A stretch of DNA of 64,000 nucleotides from Prorocentrum cordatum (GCA_963575745.1 CAUYUJ010006502.1:321001-385000), one strand, 5' to 3'; counted from the stretch's first letter, positions 52,725-64,000 are shown. Numbers and translations: made by a program. Notes: generated by a model not told the origin, from the letters alone.

Positions 52725-52980
52725 TCCGCGAAACGAGCGGAATAACAACAAACAAACATGTCTTCCACAACGGAGGACGCTCGTCCCGGGGCGGTCGGAG
52801 TCTCTGCGCCCATCACAAACTTAGAGGCATCCCTAATGAGGACCGCGAAGACGGTGTCGAAGGATCGCGCCGCATCCGCGATGCATCGGCGCTGTCTGCC
52901 TGGAGAAAACCAAGCTCCACATCGAGCCGCATCGTCGATGCATCGGCGATGCGGCGCCATCCTCCGATCCGCTCTGCTGG

Positions 52981-53890
52981 TATAGAACCCGGGGGGGTAG
53001 CCTACCCTAGGCCCTACCCAAGGGCCTAGGGTAGCCTAGGGTAGGCCCTACCCAAGGCCCTAGGGTAGCCTATCCTAGGCCCTACCCAAGGCCCTAGGGT
53101 GGCCTAGGGTAGGCCCTACCAAAGGCCCTAGGGTAGACCTAGGGTAGGCCTTACCCAATGACCTAAGGTAGACCTAAGCATGTAGAGCCCGGAGGGTAGG
53201 CCTACCCTAGGCCTACCCCTAGGCCTACCCCCTAGGCCTACCCTAGGCCTACCCCTAGGCCTACCCCCTAGGCCTGCCCTAGGCCTACCCCCTAGGCCTA
53301 CCCCCTAGGTTTACCCTGGCCTACCCTCTAGGCCTACCTACCCTAGGATAACCTAACCCTCGTACCCTACCCCTAGGCCTACCCCAAAGCCCTACCCCTA
53401 GGCCTACCGTAGGCCTACCCCTAGGGTACCCCTGGGCCTACCCCCTAGGCCTACCACTAGGCTTACCCCATAGGCCTACCCTAGGCTTACCCCTAAGCCT
53501 ACCCCCTAAGCCTACCCTAGGCCTACCCCTAGGCCTACCCCCTTGGCGTACCCCCTAGCCACACCCTAGGCTTACCCCTAGGCAGTACCTCCTAGGCCTA
53601 CCCTGAGCCTACCCTTAAGCCTACCCCCTAGGCCTACCCTAGGCCTATCCCTAAGCCTACCCCCTAGGCCTACCCTACGCCTACCCCCTAAGCCTACCCC
53701 CTAGGCCTATCCCTGGGCCTACCCCCTAGGCCCAGCCTAGGCCTATCCTAGGCCTACTCCCTAGCGTACCCTAGGCCTACCCCTAAGCCTACCCCCTAAG
53801 CCTACCCTAGGCCTACCCCTAGACCTACCCCCTAGGCCTACCCAAAGCCTACACACCCCTAAGCCTACCCCCTAGGCCTACGCCTATAGG
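52981..53890 (+). repeat. CCTAGG satellite with 11/12/13-bp units, plus orientation
   Basis: The boundary is TATAGAACCCGGGGGGGTAG. 53000-53180 has a longer AAGGCCCTAGGGTAGCC-type unit. From 53195 the units are CCTAC(C)nTAGG with the C run cycling 3, 4, 5, a 36-bp higher-order period, decaying to the right. Confidence 0.92.
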
Positions 53891-55580
53891 CCTGCCCGCC
53901 CGCCGGATCGAGCAGACGGACCAGAACGGGTCGGGTTGGGTCGGGCAGGCATTAAAATGTGGAGCATGTTCGCACTGGCACGCGTGAACCCCAACGGGCG
54001 GGTCGGGTCGGGTCGGGCGGACCCTAACGGGCGGGTCGGGCCGGGCGGGCGGGACATTAAAGTATGGTGCGTGTACACTTGACACGCGTGAACCCTCACG
54101 GGCGGGTCGGGTCGGGTCGGGCGGGCGACCTAAACGGGCGGGTCGGGTCGGGTCGTGTCGGCGGAACCCTAACGGCGGTTCGGGTCGGGGGCTGGTGCGT
54201 GTGCACTTGACGCGCGTGAAACCTAACGGTCGGGTCGGGTCGTTTCGGGCGGGCGGACCCTAATGGTGATGGATCCCCCCCCCCCCCGGGTCGGGTCGGG
54301 CGGACCTAACGGGCGGGTCGGGTCGGGCGTGGCGGGACATAACATATGGTGCGTGTCCACCTGACGCGCGTGAGCCCGTTAACTGGGCGGGTCGGTCGTC
54401 GGGTCGGGGCGGGCCAGACCCTGACAGGAGGTAGGGTCGGGCGGACCCTAACGCGGGTCCGGGGGTCGTGCGGGCGGGCGCGCCATTAAAGTATGGTGGC
54501 CGTGTACATACACGCACGCGGAACCCTCACGGGCGGGTCGGGTCGGGTCCGGCGGGGGCGGCCCTAACGTGTGGTCGGGTCGGGCGGGCGGGACATAACG
54601 GGCGGGTCGGGTCGGGCGGCCGGGACATTAAAGTATGGTGCGTGTACACTTGTCACGCATGAGCCCTAACGGGCAGGTCGGGTCTGGCCGGGCGGACCCT
54701 AACGACGGGCGGGTCGGGTCGGGCGGGCGGGACATTAAAGTATGGTGCGTGTACACCTGACGCGCGTGAACCTTAATGGGCGGGTCGGGTCGGGGCGGGC
54801 GGACCCTAACGGGAGGGTCGGGTCGGGCCGGGCGGACCCTAACGGGCGGGTCGGGTCGGGCGGGCGGGACGTTACAATATGGTGTCTGTACACTTGACAC
54901 GCGTGGACCTTAACGGGCGGGTCGGGTCGGGTCGTTCGTCCCCACCACCATCCCGGCCGTTTCCAGCACTTTCCCCACCACCAACACCGTCCCGGGCGGG
55001 TCGGGTCGGGGCGGGCGGGCGGACCCTAACGGGCGGGTCGGGTCGGGTCGGGCGGACCCTGGCGGGCGGGTCGGGTCGGGCGGCCGGACCTTAACGGGCG
55101 GGTCGGGTCGGGCGGGCGGGAGGGTCCATTAAGTATGGTGCGTGTACAACTTGCCGCGAGCGTGAAACCTTCACGGGGCGGGTCGGGTCGGGTCGGCGGG
55201 CGGACACAAACGGGCGGGTCGGGTCGGGCGGTCGGACCCTAACGGCGGGTCGGGTTCTGGCGGGCGGCAACATAAAGTATGGTGCGTGGTACACTCATTG
55301 ACACGCGTGAACCCTCACGGGCGGGTCGGGTCGGGTCGGGCTGGGCGGACCCTAACGGGCGGTCGGTCCCCGGGCCGGGCGGAACCCTAACGGGCGGGGG
55401 GGGGGGTAGAGGGGGTGTCGGGTCGGGCGGGCGGGACATAAAAGTATGGTGCGTGTACACTTGACACGCGTGAACCCTCACGGGCGGGTCGGGTCGGGTT
55501 GGGCGGGCGGACCCTAACGGGTGGGTCGGGTCGGGTCGGGCGGACCCTAACGGGCGGGTCGGGTCGGGCGGGCGGGACAT
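53890..55580 (+). repeat. GGGTCGGG satellite with ~100-250-bp higher-order units
   Basis: Eleven or so units, each with an AT-richer core (CATTAAAGTATGGTGCGTG, then ACACTTGACACGCGTGAACC) and a G-rich part of GGGCGGGTCGGGTCGGG words with GGACCCTAACG. Cores are near 53952, 54056, 54190, 54340, 54485, 54626, 54731, 54868, 55125, 55268 and 55436. Core variation is modest and spacing irregular. Confidence 0.9.
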
Positions 55581-56205
55581 TTTGCCTGTGCATCGGCCAG
55601 CTGCTGGTCTAAAGCAGGGACAAACTACGCCGAACACTGCCCTCCATGGCGTCGCATTCCGGGAATGACCGCCAGGTCCAATGAACCCTCCTGACGCAAA
55701 CCAACACTGGCAGCGGGGATCGATTCGCTCTTCCACTTCGCGAGAAGGGGGGCGGGGGAGTGACAAGGAGGTCTGCGGATGAGAGGGAAGAGGAATGCTG
55801 AGGTAGAATGAGGGATGAAGCTTGAGGAGGGGTGAAAAAGAGAAGTGAAGAGAAGAAGAGCGGAGGAGGAGAGGAGGATAAGCGAGGAGAAGGGGACCTG
55901 GGGGTAGGCCTAGGGTCAAGCTAGCCAGCTCGAGCGAGTCAAGCATGGCATGCCCATTCCCACCCGCCCTCCCACAACATAAGAAACAGTGATGGCACAA
56001 CTGGGGGTTGCGCGGGCATTTCAGTGCGAGTGGAGGATACCCCAGGGCACCGCATTGACGTCCGCGCGGGATGCGCGCCGCGTCCCATTCCCGCCACGAA
56101 GTTCGCAACGTCGACGACAAGACTGGCCATGTTGGAAGGAACAACGGACACGTTCCGCCCTCCCACAACATAAGAAACAATGCTGGCGCAACTGGGTGCT
56201 GGCGC
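55581..56205. repeat. Unique stretch then one or two units of the ~140-bp family
   Basis: 55581-55920 has no recognised gene; 55790-55880 is GA-rich. 55930-56200 contains GATGCGCGCCGCGTCCCATT and CGACGACAAGACTGGCCATG, both characteristic of the array at 59160-59890. Confidence 0.65.
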
Positions 56206-56211
56206 GTAGTG

Positions 56212-56293
<82 letters not shown>

Positions 56294-56348
56294 TAGTAGT
56301 AGTGTAGTAGTCGTAGTAGTCGTAGTCGTAGTCGTAGTCGTAGTAGTC

Positions 56349-56426
<78 letters not shown>

Positions 56427-56427
56427 C

Positions 56428-56504
<77 letters not shown>

Positions 56505-56557
56505 TCGGTATGATTGGTAGTAGTCGTAGTATCGTAGTAGTAGTAGCAGTAGTAGTC

Positions 56558-56637
<80 letters not shown>

Positions 56638-56947
56638 CGTAATAGTAGTAGTAGGTAGTAGTACGTAGTAGTAGTTAGTAGTAGTAGAGTAGTAGTAGTC
56701 GTAGTACTGTTAGTAGTAGTAGTAGTATTAGTAGTAGTGAAGTCGTAGTAGTAGAAGTAGTAGTAGTAGTAAGTAGTATATCTAGTATACTAGTAAGTAG
56801 TATTAGTAGTCGTCGTAGTAGTAGTCGTATTCTTAAGTCGTAGTAGTTCGGAGTAGTACGTAGTAGTAGAAGTAGTCGTTGTCTTAGTAGTCTTAGTCGT
56901 AAGTAGTAGTCGTAGTAAGTAGAGTAGTCGTAGTAGTAGTAAAAGGC

Positions 56948-56978
<31 letters not shown>

Positions 56979-57221
56979 TAGTGTTAGTAGTAGTAGTAGT
57001 AGTAGTAGTGTAGTATAGTAGTAGTAGTACTAGTAGTAGTGAAGTAAAAAAAAAGTAGTAGTCGTATGTAGTAGTAGTGTGGAGTAGTAGTAGTATAGTA
57101 TTGGTGGTAGTAGTAGTAGTAGTAGTTGTAGTAGTAGTAGTAGTAGTAGTAGTAGTCGTAGTAGTAGTCGTAGTAGTACCAGGAGTAGTAGTAGCAGTAG
57201 TAGTAGCAGTAGTAGTAGCAG

Positions 57222-57303
<82 letters not shown>

Positions 57304-57436
57304 TGTAGTAGTAGTAGTAGTAGTAGTAGTAGTCGTAGTAGTAGTCGTAGTAGTACCAGGAGTAGTAGTAGCAGTAGTAGTAGCAGTAGTAGTAGCAGGA
57401 GTAGTAGTAGCAGTAGTAGTAGTAGTAGTAGTAGTA

Positions 57437-57468
<32 letters not shown>

Positions 57469-57470
57469 CG
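56206..57470. repeat. Long (TAG)n array with a 177-bp internal duplication
   Basis: About 1.26 kb of TAG triplets, imperfect in the middle (56640-57100). An interrupted block with ACCAGGAG and AGTAGTAGCAG occurs twice, at about 57179 and 57356, 177 bases apart. Confidence 0.95.
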
Positions 57471-57475
57471 TCACA

Positions 57476-57905
57476 ACCAATTGCCCTAGCCAGCCCAACC
57501 AGCCAGCCCAACCAACCAGCCACCCAAACAACTCAACCGGCTCAACCAGCTCAACCAGCCACCCCGCAACCCCAGCCAACCCGCCACCCCGCCAACCCGC
57601 CCACCCCCGCCGCCTGCCCTCCGTCACCGTCGAGAGGGGGGGGGAAGTGTTTCTTACAAGCGAAAACCACAAAAATCACCCTCCCGGGGTCCGGCGGGAC
57701 AGCGGGGGGAGGGGAAATCGCACCGTACTATGCGGGAGCGGGATTCGCGCCAGAGGTGCCCAAGGACGATTTGGGGCCTCAAGTGCGACACTGTCGTCAC
57801 TTTATTACCTTTCACCGCGCTCCCCTTCTCAACGGAAAGGCTCCCATCCGTGAAACTGTCGTCATTTTTCAGCCCCCGTGAAGTTGTTTTCATTATTCCG
57901 CCCCC
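57476..57905. repeat. AACCAGCC-type array then unique sequence
   Basis: 57480-57605 is AACCAGCCCAACCAGC-like and grades into CCGCCACC. 57606-57904 holds CCGTGAAACTGTCGTC-type words but no recognised gene. Confidence 0.7.
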
Positions 57906-58440
57906 GCGAGAGGGTTCTGAGAGGGCCCACGGAGGCTCCAGGAGGGCCCATGGCGGCCCCGGGAGAGCGCATAATATCTCAAGAGCACAGTTGAATTACA
58001 CTCAGGGAGCTCCAGAGGGTCCACGAGGCTCCAAGAGGCCCCAAGAGGCTCCGAAGAGCCCAAACAGGCCTCAGGACCCCCAGCCCGCTCTAGGAGAGCC
58101 AAAGCGACACCAAGAGGCTGCAGGACGGGCGTCATTCCCTCTCCTCCTGCTCGTCGTCGTCTTCCGCCTCCTCATCCGTCCTGCTTTAAATCTTTCCAAC
58201 CCCTCTTCCTCCTCCTTCTCCTCCTCTTTTTCCTCCTCCTCCGCCTCCTCCTCTCTTCCTCCTCCTCCTCCTCCTCCTCCTCCTCCTCCTCCTCCTCCTC
58301 CTCCTACCTCATCCGTAGCCTCGATGGCTCCGATAGCGCCGTGCGCGAGATCCGCCTCCTCCCCATCCGTCCTCCTCCCTCCTCCCTCCTCCTTCCCTCC
58401 TCCCTCCTCCCTCCTCCCCTCTCTCGGGAGCGTCACAAAG
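57905..58440 (+). repeat. CCAAGAGG-array and CCT tract, copy 4
   Basis: 57910-58115 has GGAGGGCCC/CCAAGAGGCTCC words. 58190-58440 is CCT-rich with a pure (CCT)n core. Same order as copies 1 to 3. 58441-58719 holds no recognised gene. Confidence 0.8.
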
Positions 58441-58718
58441 AGGCCCTCCGAGGAGAATTTCACGACAACAAGGGCGCCGACACGATGAACAGACACCACG
58501 TCGGGGCTCTGGGAACGGAGTCGAAGACGAAACCTCGAATAACTTAGTCTTCGATGTTCGGGGCATTTTTCTGACCACCTGCGAGCCTTGTGGAAACTTC
58601 CGAGAGCCTCAGGGGTGGACGTCTGGCGCAAGAACACGAGTGGAGGAGGAGACAACACGACGCTCCACGGAGTAAACTGCACCCAGTTGGTTTCTACCCC
58701 CGTGAGGGGCGTTATAGG

Positions 58719-58881
<163 letters not shown>

Positions 58882-59159
58882 CCCTGAGTCCCCGAAAGAT
58901 CGTTCCAAGACGCCCAAGATGGCCTCCAGTCGGCCGTAGCGCCAAGAAACCGCGGGGAGACTCAGGAGGCCCTCCAAGAGCCTGAACAAGCAAAAACCTC
59001 CCAGGCATTCGTCACCCCAGGGGCTCCTGGAACGCCCTGGCGCCCAATGAATTGGCGAGCTAAAAACGTGCGCCGAGCCAAAGCGGGAGCGCAACTTTGA
59101 GAAAATTTCGCTCGGCGCCCAAGCGAGAAGGTCATTTCATTCACTTCGAGCGGGGGGGG

Positions 59160-59890
59160 GTGTGCCGCGCCCAATTCTTGCCATGCACTTTTGCGGGGTG
59201 GACGACAAGAACAGCTATGTGGGCAAGCGAAAATCAGCATGGCATTGCTTCTGACAAATAAGGTGGCCCCTCCCGCCTTGGGGTTGCCCCAGAAGTCCGC
59301 GCGCGATGTGCGCCGCGCCCCATTCCTGCCACGCATTTCGCATCGTCGACGACAAGACAGGCCATGATGAAAGGAAAAACGGCAACTCTGTATTGTTTTT
59401 CACAATCAGGATGGGAGGGCCCGCAGCCCGCATGGACGTCAGCGCGCGATGCGCGCCGCGTCCCATTCCTGCCCGTATTTCGCACCGTCGGCGACAAGGC
59501 AGGCCATGCTGAGAGGAAAAAACGGAAACTTTGTATTGATTTTTTACAATCAGGATGGGCGGGCCCGGATCGACGGCCACGCGCGATGTGCGCCGCGTCC
59601 CATATGTGCGCCGCGTCCCACTGTTGCCACATATTTCGCACCGTCGGTGACAAGGCAGGCCATGCTGAGATGAAACAGCGAAGACTTTGTATAGATTTTT
59701 TACACTCAGGATGGGCGGGCCCAGATTGACTGCCGCGCGCGATGTGCGCCGCGTCCCATTCCTGCCACGTTTTTCGCATCGTCGACGACAAGAAAGACGA
59801 TGTTGAGAAGAACAACTGCCACTTTGTATTGATTTCTTATAGTCCGGATGGGAGGTCCCGGATTGGGCCGCTATCGGCCGGAATACGAGG
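59160..59890 (+). repeat. ~140-bp tandem array, about 4.5 copies
   Basis: Anchor GATGTGCGCCGCG or a variant at about 59308, 59448, 59584 and 59740 (periods 140, 136, 156). The third unit has an internal ~17-bp duplication of ATGTGCGCCGCGTCCCA. Other shared words: CGACGACAAGACAGGCC and TTGTATTGATTTTTTACA. Confidence 0.9.
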
Positions 59891-59924
59891 TAGGTGGGGG
59901 TATATTCTAATAAGGAACAAGGAT

Positions 59925-60234
59925 AGGCCTAGGGGGTAGGCCTAGGGGGTAGGCCTAGGGGTAGGCCTAGGGTAGGCCTAGGGGGTAGGCCTAGGGGTAG
60001 GCCTAGGGTAAGCCCAGGGGGTAGGTCTAGGGGTAGGCCTAGGGTAGGCCTAGGAGGTAGGCCTAGGGGTAAGCCTAGGGTAGGCCCAGGGCGTAGGCCT
60101 AGGGGTAGGCCTGGGGGGTAGGCCTAGGGTAGGCCTAGGGGGTAGGCCTAGGGGCCTAGGGGGTAGGCCTAGGGTAGGCCTAGGGGGTAGGCCTAGGGGT
60201 AGGCCTAGGGTAGGCCTACCCCCCGGGTTCTATA
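59925..60234 (-). repeat. CCTAGG satellite, inverted copy
   Basis: Reverse complement of the 53-kb array: G runs cycle 5, 4, 3 left to right. It ends CTACCCCCCGGGTTCTATA (60216-60234), the mirror of the boundary at 52981. Confidence 0.93.
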
Positions 60235-60500
60235 TGGCTCTGCTCCGACCCCATCTGGGAGGCCTAGAGAGCTGCGGGCGCTCGCAGCTTCTGTTGGCGG
60301 CGAGCCCGGGGGGAGTTAGAGCAGGCGAGCCTTCTCCGAAGGCTCGAAGGCCTCGGGCCTTCTGAACAGTTTTCTGAGCCTCCTCCGAAGGCACAGGACA
60401 CTTCTCACAAGGGCGCGAGGGCTTCTGAGAAGGCTCGCCGCCGATACAGAGCTGCGAGCGCTCGCAGCTTCTGGCCGCCCTGACCCCCCCGGTGCAAAAC
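60235..60500. other. Two copies of an 18-bp palindrome in a hairpin-rich stretch
   Basis: GCTGCGAGCGCTCGCAGC is perfect at 60452-60469; a one-mismatch copy is at about 60271-60288. CCTTCTCCGAAGG lies between. No gene recognised. Confidence 0.8.
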
Positions 60501-61732
60501 CTTCGCCCAGGCCACCCTTCGCCCACCGAGCCTCGGCGGCACGTGCACCCGGAAGACGCTCAGGCCGCTCCGGGTCGGAGACGCAGGCCCCGCAGACCTG
60601 AGAGGCGCGGGGCGGCCCGGGCCTCCCGAGGGGCCTGCCGCAGCAACCGCCGGATCGTACAGTCAGAATCCATGGTAAGTCAGTCAGTCCTGCCATACGC
60701 CGGAGCGCGTGGGCGAAGCAGAGTGACAGAACGCACACTCGCTTTCAGCCTCCGCGTTGCAACTGCTTTGGGGGTGCCGACTTCCGGCGACGGTGTAAAA
60801 AAAACTAAGATGGGGTTAACTGTACAACCGGCTGTCTTGGGGGAGCGGGAGAGGGAGAGGGGGAGGATGCAAGGTAAGGATGCAAGACCCTTGGAAGCCC
60901 CATTTACGACTTGGTGCTCCTTCGACGTCACTATTGGCTCAGGATGGGCCGTAGAAGCAGGGATGCAATGGTAGCCTCGATGAAGCAGCAGATCCTTACT
61001 ACAGATTTTGACTGCAGACCCCCTCAGCCTCCTGCCTTGGCGGCGCGCCACGCAGGAGAAGACGACGACGACGACGGCGACGGCGACGGCAGGGCGAGGT
61101 TAAAAGACTTCCGAAAAGGCGGGGGGCTTCGTCGAGGGGACCAGCCCCACCCTGGGGGCCTCCTGGGACGGTCTCCAGGTCGGGTCGGACGACGGAGGGG
61201 GATTGGTACGGGGGGACGGCGCCTCCTGGCACAGTGGGTGGCCATGCATCGGGGACAGCACCTGGCGGCGAGGCAGAGACCAGCTTCAGCAGTTTTCGCA
61301 CCCCCCCGCTCCCCCACCCACCCTTCGTCGCCCCCGAGTGATCTTCGTCGTCTGGTTTTCTCGAGCGGGTGGTAATGAGGGCTGACCTAAGTGGGAGGGT
61401 GAAGACAAGGGCCCTAAAGGGGCCTTTCCTTTTGGAGCCAGCAGGGGCCCAAAAAGGGTCTTTTTGTTAACACCACTTAATTTAGGTTACCCCCCATCAC
61501 CACCCGCTCGACTTTCGGGTCATTCCTTGGATATCTGGCCGCGAATCGGGCACCCCAAGATTGCTCTCTCGGCGAGGCGAAACTGCTGGAGAGCATTCAG
61601 GGGGTTGAAAAAACGCGGAAACCCAACGAAAGCGCCCGAAAACCTCAAACCCTGGACCCATTTCAGGAGGAGGAGGAGGAAGAAAGGAGGAGGAGGAGAG
61701 CTTAAGGTAATCGTGCCACCATAAAGCATGCT
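60501..61732. other. No recognisable gene
   Basis: GC-rich sequence with a (GAC/GGC)n stretch at 61062-61092 and GGAGGA repeats at 61663-61698. Open frames of up to 160 codons show no domain. Confidence 0.45.
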
Positions 61733-62215
61733 GAATCCGCCGGCCCCCTCGTGGGGCCACCAAGCTGTAGGACGAAGGTTCGCAATTTCCTGTACCAGTT
61801 GCAGCTTCCGGTTTCCACTGTTACAGTTCTGCTTCTTGCTGCTTGCTGTTACAGTTCTGCTTCTTGCTGCTTACTATTCCTTGTTGATGGACCGCGCGAG
61901 GGGGGGAGGCCCAAAACTGGCATCTTTACTACGCCCTGAGCGTATTGTCTGAATTGCTGGGGTGGGTAAAAATTGACACCCCTCGCGTAGATCGGCGGGG
62001 TCAGGGTCCAAAAACACATGGGATTTGCCCCATTTCTAAAATTCGGTGGCACCCCTCACTCAGATCGGTGGGGTCAGGGCCCAAAAACACATGGGATTTG
62101 CAACATTTCTGACATTCGGCGGCACCGCTCACGCAGATCGGCACAAAGGATTTGCTACATTTCTGACATTCGGTGGCACCCCTCACTCAGATCGGCGGGG
62201 TCAGGGTGCAAAAAC
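61733..62215 (+). repeat. 73-bp array with conserved head, copy 3
   Basis: The head 61735-61975 matches 25766-26010 closely, including the TTGTTGATGGACCGCGCGAG junction. Four units follow, one shortened. Confidence 0.92.
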
Positions 62216-62274
62216 ATGATACCGGAGAAACCCAATCAGATTTTTGTTTATCTTCCAATTGCTCCCTTTGTAAT

Positions 62275-62530
62275 CGGGCTATAGGGCGGGCTATAGGGCT
62301 ATAGGGCTATAGAGCTATCGGGCTACAGGGCTATAGGGCTATCGGACTATAGGGCTATAGGGCTATAGGGCTATCAGGCTATAGGGCTATAGGGCTATAT
62401 CACTGTGACCTATAGGGCCATAAGGCTATAGGGCTATGGGGCTATAGAGCTACATGGGCTATAGAGCTATCGGGCTATAGGGCTATCGGGCTATAGGGCT
62501 ATAGGGCTATGGGGCTACTGGGCTACTGGG
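62275..62530. repeat. (GGGCTATA)n array
   Basis: About 30 imperfect octamers GGGCTATA with TCGGGCTA variants. Confidence 0.95.
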
Positions 62531-62790
62531 CTATGGGGCACCCCCGGGCACCCCCGGGCACCCGGGCCGGCCACCGAAATCAGCCGCACACCGGGCACCC
62601 AGGCACCCGGGCACCCCCGGGCACCCGGGCCCGGCCACCGAAATCGGCCGCACCTCTCACCTAATCCTTTAATCCGCTAGGACCCCTACAGAGGCAAGCT
62701 CTGATTGGGGAACAAGGGATTTGCCACATTTCTAAAATTCGCTGGCACCCCTCACGCAAATCGGCGGGGTCAGGGTCCAGCATGATCGAC
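62531..62790. repeat. GGGCACCC repeat and a solo 73-bp unit
   Basis: 62534-62655 has two GGGCACCCCCGGGCACCC blocks, each followed by CCACCGAAATC(A/G)GCCGCAC. 62710-62783 is one unit of the 73-bp head-and-array family without a head. Confidence 0.85.
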
Positions 62791-62868
62791 CCACGAACCC
62801 GGAAAGGAATATAGAACTGTAACACATGGGAGCGTTTTCAAAGACACCTGATTGGGTGACGGGCAAAT

Positions 62869-63620
62869 GCAATGCTGAATGTATCGATCTTGATGTACCC
62901 TGCCGAGGGCTGTGCTGTGCTGCACCGTGCTGAATTGCGATGTGCAATGGCGCGATTGTGCTCTATAGCGTCGTGGATCGAGTCCTCCTTTGTTTCCGAG
63001 TCCTGACCGAACTGAAATGGATCTTAAACTCGAGCTGCCTGAAGACATAGTAGCTGCCACAGAGCTAATGGACAGGGGAGCATGCCAGGAGGACGCGCCG
63101 CGAAACGTCCCAAGTGATGCGCCAGGCGACGTGCCAAGGGACGTGTCATGGGGTCGCACCGCGGGACGTGTCAAGGGGACGCGCTACGGAACGTGCCAAT
63201 GGATGTGCCACGGGACGCGCCACGCGACGTGCCAGGGGGACTCGCCAAGGGACGCCCCACGGAACGTGCCAAGGAACGTGCCAAGTTGCAATGCTGAATG
63301 TATCGATCTTGATGTACCGTGCCGAGATATGTGCTGTGCTGCGCCGTGCTGAATTGCGAAGTGCCATGCCGCGATTGTGCTCTATAGCCTCGTGGATCGA
63401 GTCCTCCTTTGCATCCGAGTCCTGACCGAACTGACCTGCTGGATCTTAAGCTCGAGCTGCCTGAACACAGAGTAGCTGCCCCAGAGCTGATTGACAGGGG
63501 GACATGCCAGGAGGACGCGACGCGGAACGTCTCAAGGGACGCGCCAAGCGACGTGCCAAGGGATGTGCCATGGGGACGCACCGCGGGACGTGCCAAGGGG
63601 ACGCGCTAAGGTACGTGCTG
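62869..63620 (+). repeat. ~419-bp tandem duplication containing ACGTGCCAAGGG words
   Basis: CAATGCTGAATGTATCGATC starts at about 62870 and 63289. Each copy has a ~220-bp conserved part with the plus frame PSPDRT...LKLELPE and CQEDA, then 12-mer GGGACGTGCCAA-type words. Confidence 0.88.
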
Positions 63621-63623
63621 GGG

Positions 63624-64000
63624 ACAAACGTTTCGCTTGAGAAATCCTGTCAAAATCATCAAAATTCCTGCGCGCGGGACGCGGCACGCGCGAGACATCC
63701 TCGGAATTCCTTCGAGCGGGACGTGAAAACAAGCATTTCGCCTGAGACATCCTCTGAATTCTGGCTTCCCACGAGGCCCCCGCTCGAGACACCCCCCAAA
63801 TTTTGTAAAACCAGAGTTTCGCTCGAGACATCCTCAACAAATTATGAAACAAACAAGTATTTCGCTCGAGACATCCGGCCAAATTCAAAGAAATCCTGGC
63901 AAAAAAGCGAATTACTCAAGACATCCTCAAAATTCCTGCGCGCGGGACGCGGCACGCGCGAGACATCCTCGGAATTCCTGCGAGCGGGACGTGGAAATAT
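63624..64000. repeat. CTCGAGACATCC-type repeats at the right edge
   Basis: TTTCGCTCGAGACATCC recurs at irregular 25-70-base spacing. A ~70-bp block with GCGCGGGACGCGGCACGCGC occurs at about 63664 and 63932, 268 bases apart. It continues out of the window. Confidence 0.8.

Noticed and set aside
53195-53890. CCTAGG array as a telomere
   Set aside because: The unit is not TTTAGGG or a variant, it appears in both orientations inside the window, and it is flanked by other satellites.
56893-57853. Poly-Thr / poly-Val proteins over the TAG arrays
   Set aside because: Microsatellite translation only.

Overview
The window looks like nuclear DNA of a dinoflagellate. It is GC-rich, packed with repeats, and free of bacterial gene organisation. 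Its only recognisable coding sequences are several kinds of degenerate non-LTR retroelement plus two short exon-like stretches of a domain I associate with dinoflagellate proteins. This assignment is inferred from sequence style and protein families; no rRNA, spliced-leader gene or other marker is present to prove it. No intact host gene was found.

Layout. 1-4.1 kb (minus strand): a decayed retroelement with a zinc/coiled-coil ORF1-like part and a reverse transcriptase (RT) with an FYDS motif, running off the left edge. 5.8-6.5 kb: a dispersed repeat built as head, short GC-rich array and CCT tract. 6.6-25.3 kb (minus): the most interesting part. Read from right to left it carries an APE-type endonuclease, an RT, an RNase H, and then, after only 89 non-coding bases holding two small hairpins, a ~7.3 kb frameshifted ORF for a large protein with an Upf1-like SF1 helicase and several zinc ribbons. 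A repeat-rich tail follows, ending at a T13 run (poly-A on the minus strand). A ~3.6 kb foldback-like insertion (17.02-20.59 kb) separates RT from RNase H. 25.4-31.2 kb: repeat families (a 73-bp array with a conserved head, 'CCAAGAGG' arrays, a ~384-bp tandem array, TA/TACA microsatellites) and one SH3-like exon.

31.2-36.3 kb (plus): a second EN-RT-RNase H retroelement, frameshifted but with an intact YVDD. 36.4-38.6 kb: two ~1-kb tandem elements, each with seven 73-bp units. 39.4-47.2 kb: microsatellites, a second 73-bp head-and-array element, 42-bp arrays, a 5'-truncated LINE fragment with target-site duplications, and four ~309-bp tandem units. 47.2-52.7 kb: sparse repeats and a second SH3-like exon. 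53.0-60.2 kb: satellite DNA. A CCTAGG array whose C-run length cycles 3-4-5 appears again inverted at 59.9 kb with the same boundary sequence; between the two lie a GGGTCGGG satellite, long TAG arrays and a ~140-bp array. 60.2-64.0 kb: palindromes, a third 73-bp element, a GGGCTATA array, a 419-bp duplication and a CTCGAGACATCC-rich edge.

The retroelement ORFs are interrupted by single-base shifts, many in G/C homopolymers. Some of these could be assembly errors, but substitutions in the catalytic motifs of the helicase and of one RT argue that at least that copy is really dead. The repeats are not random filler: the same designs and the same GAA-loop mini-hairpins recur at junctions across the window.
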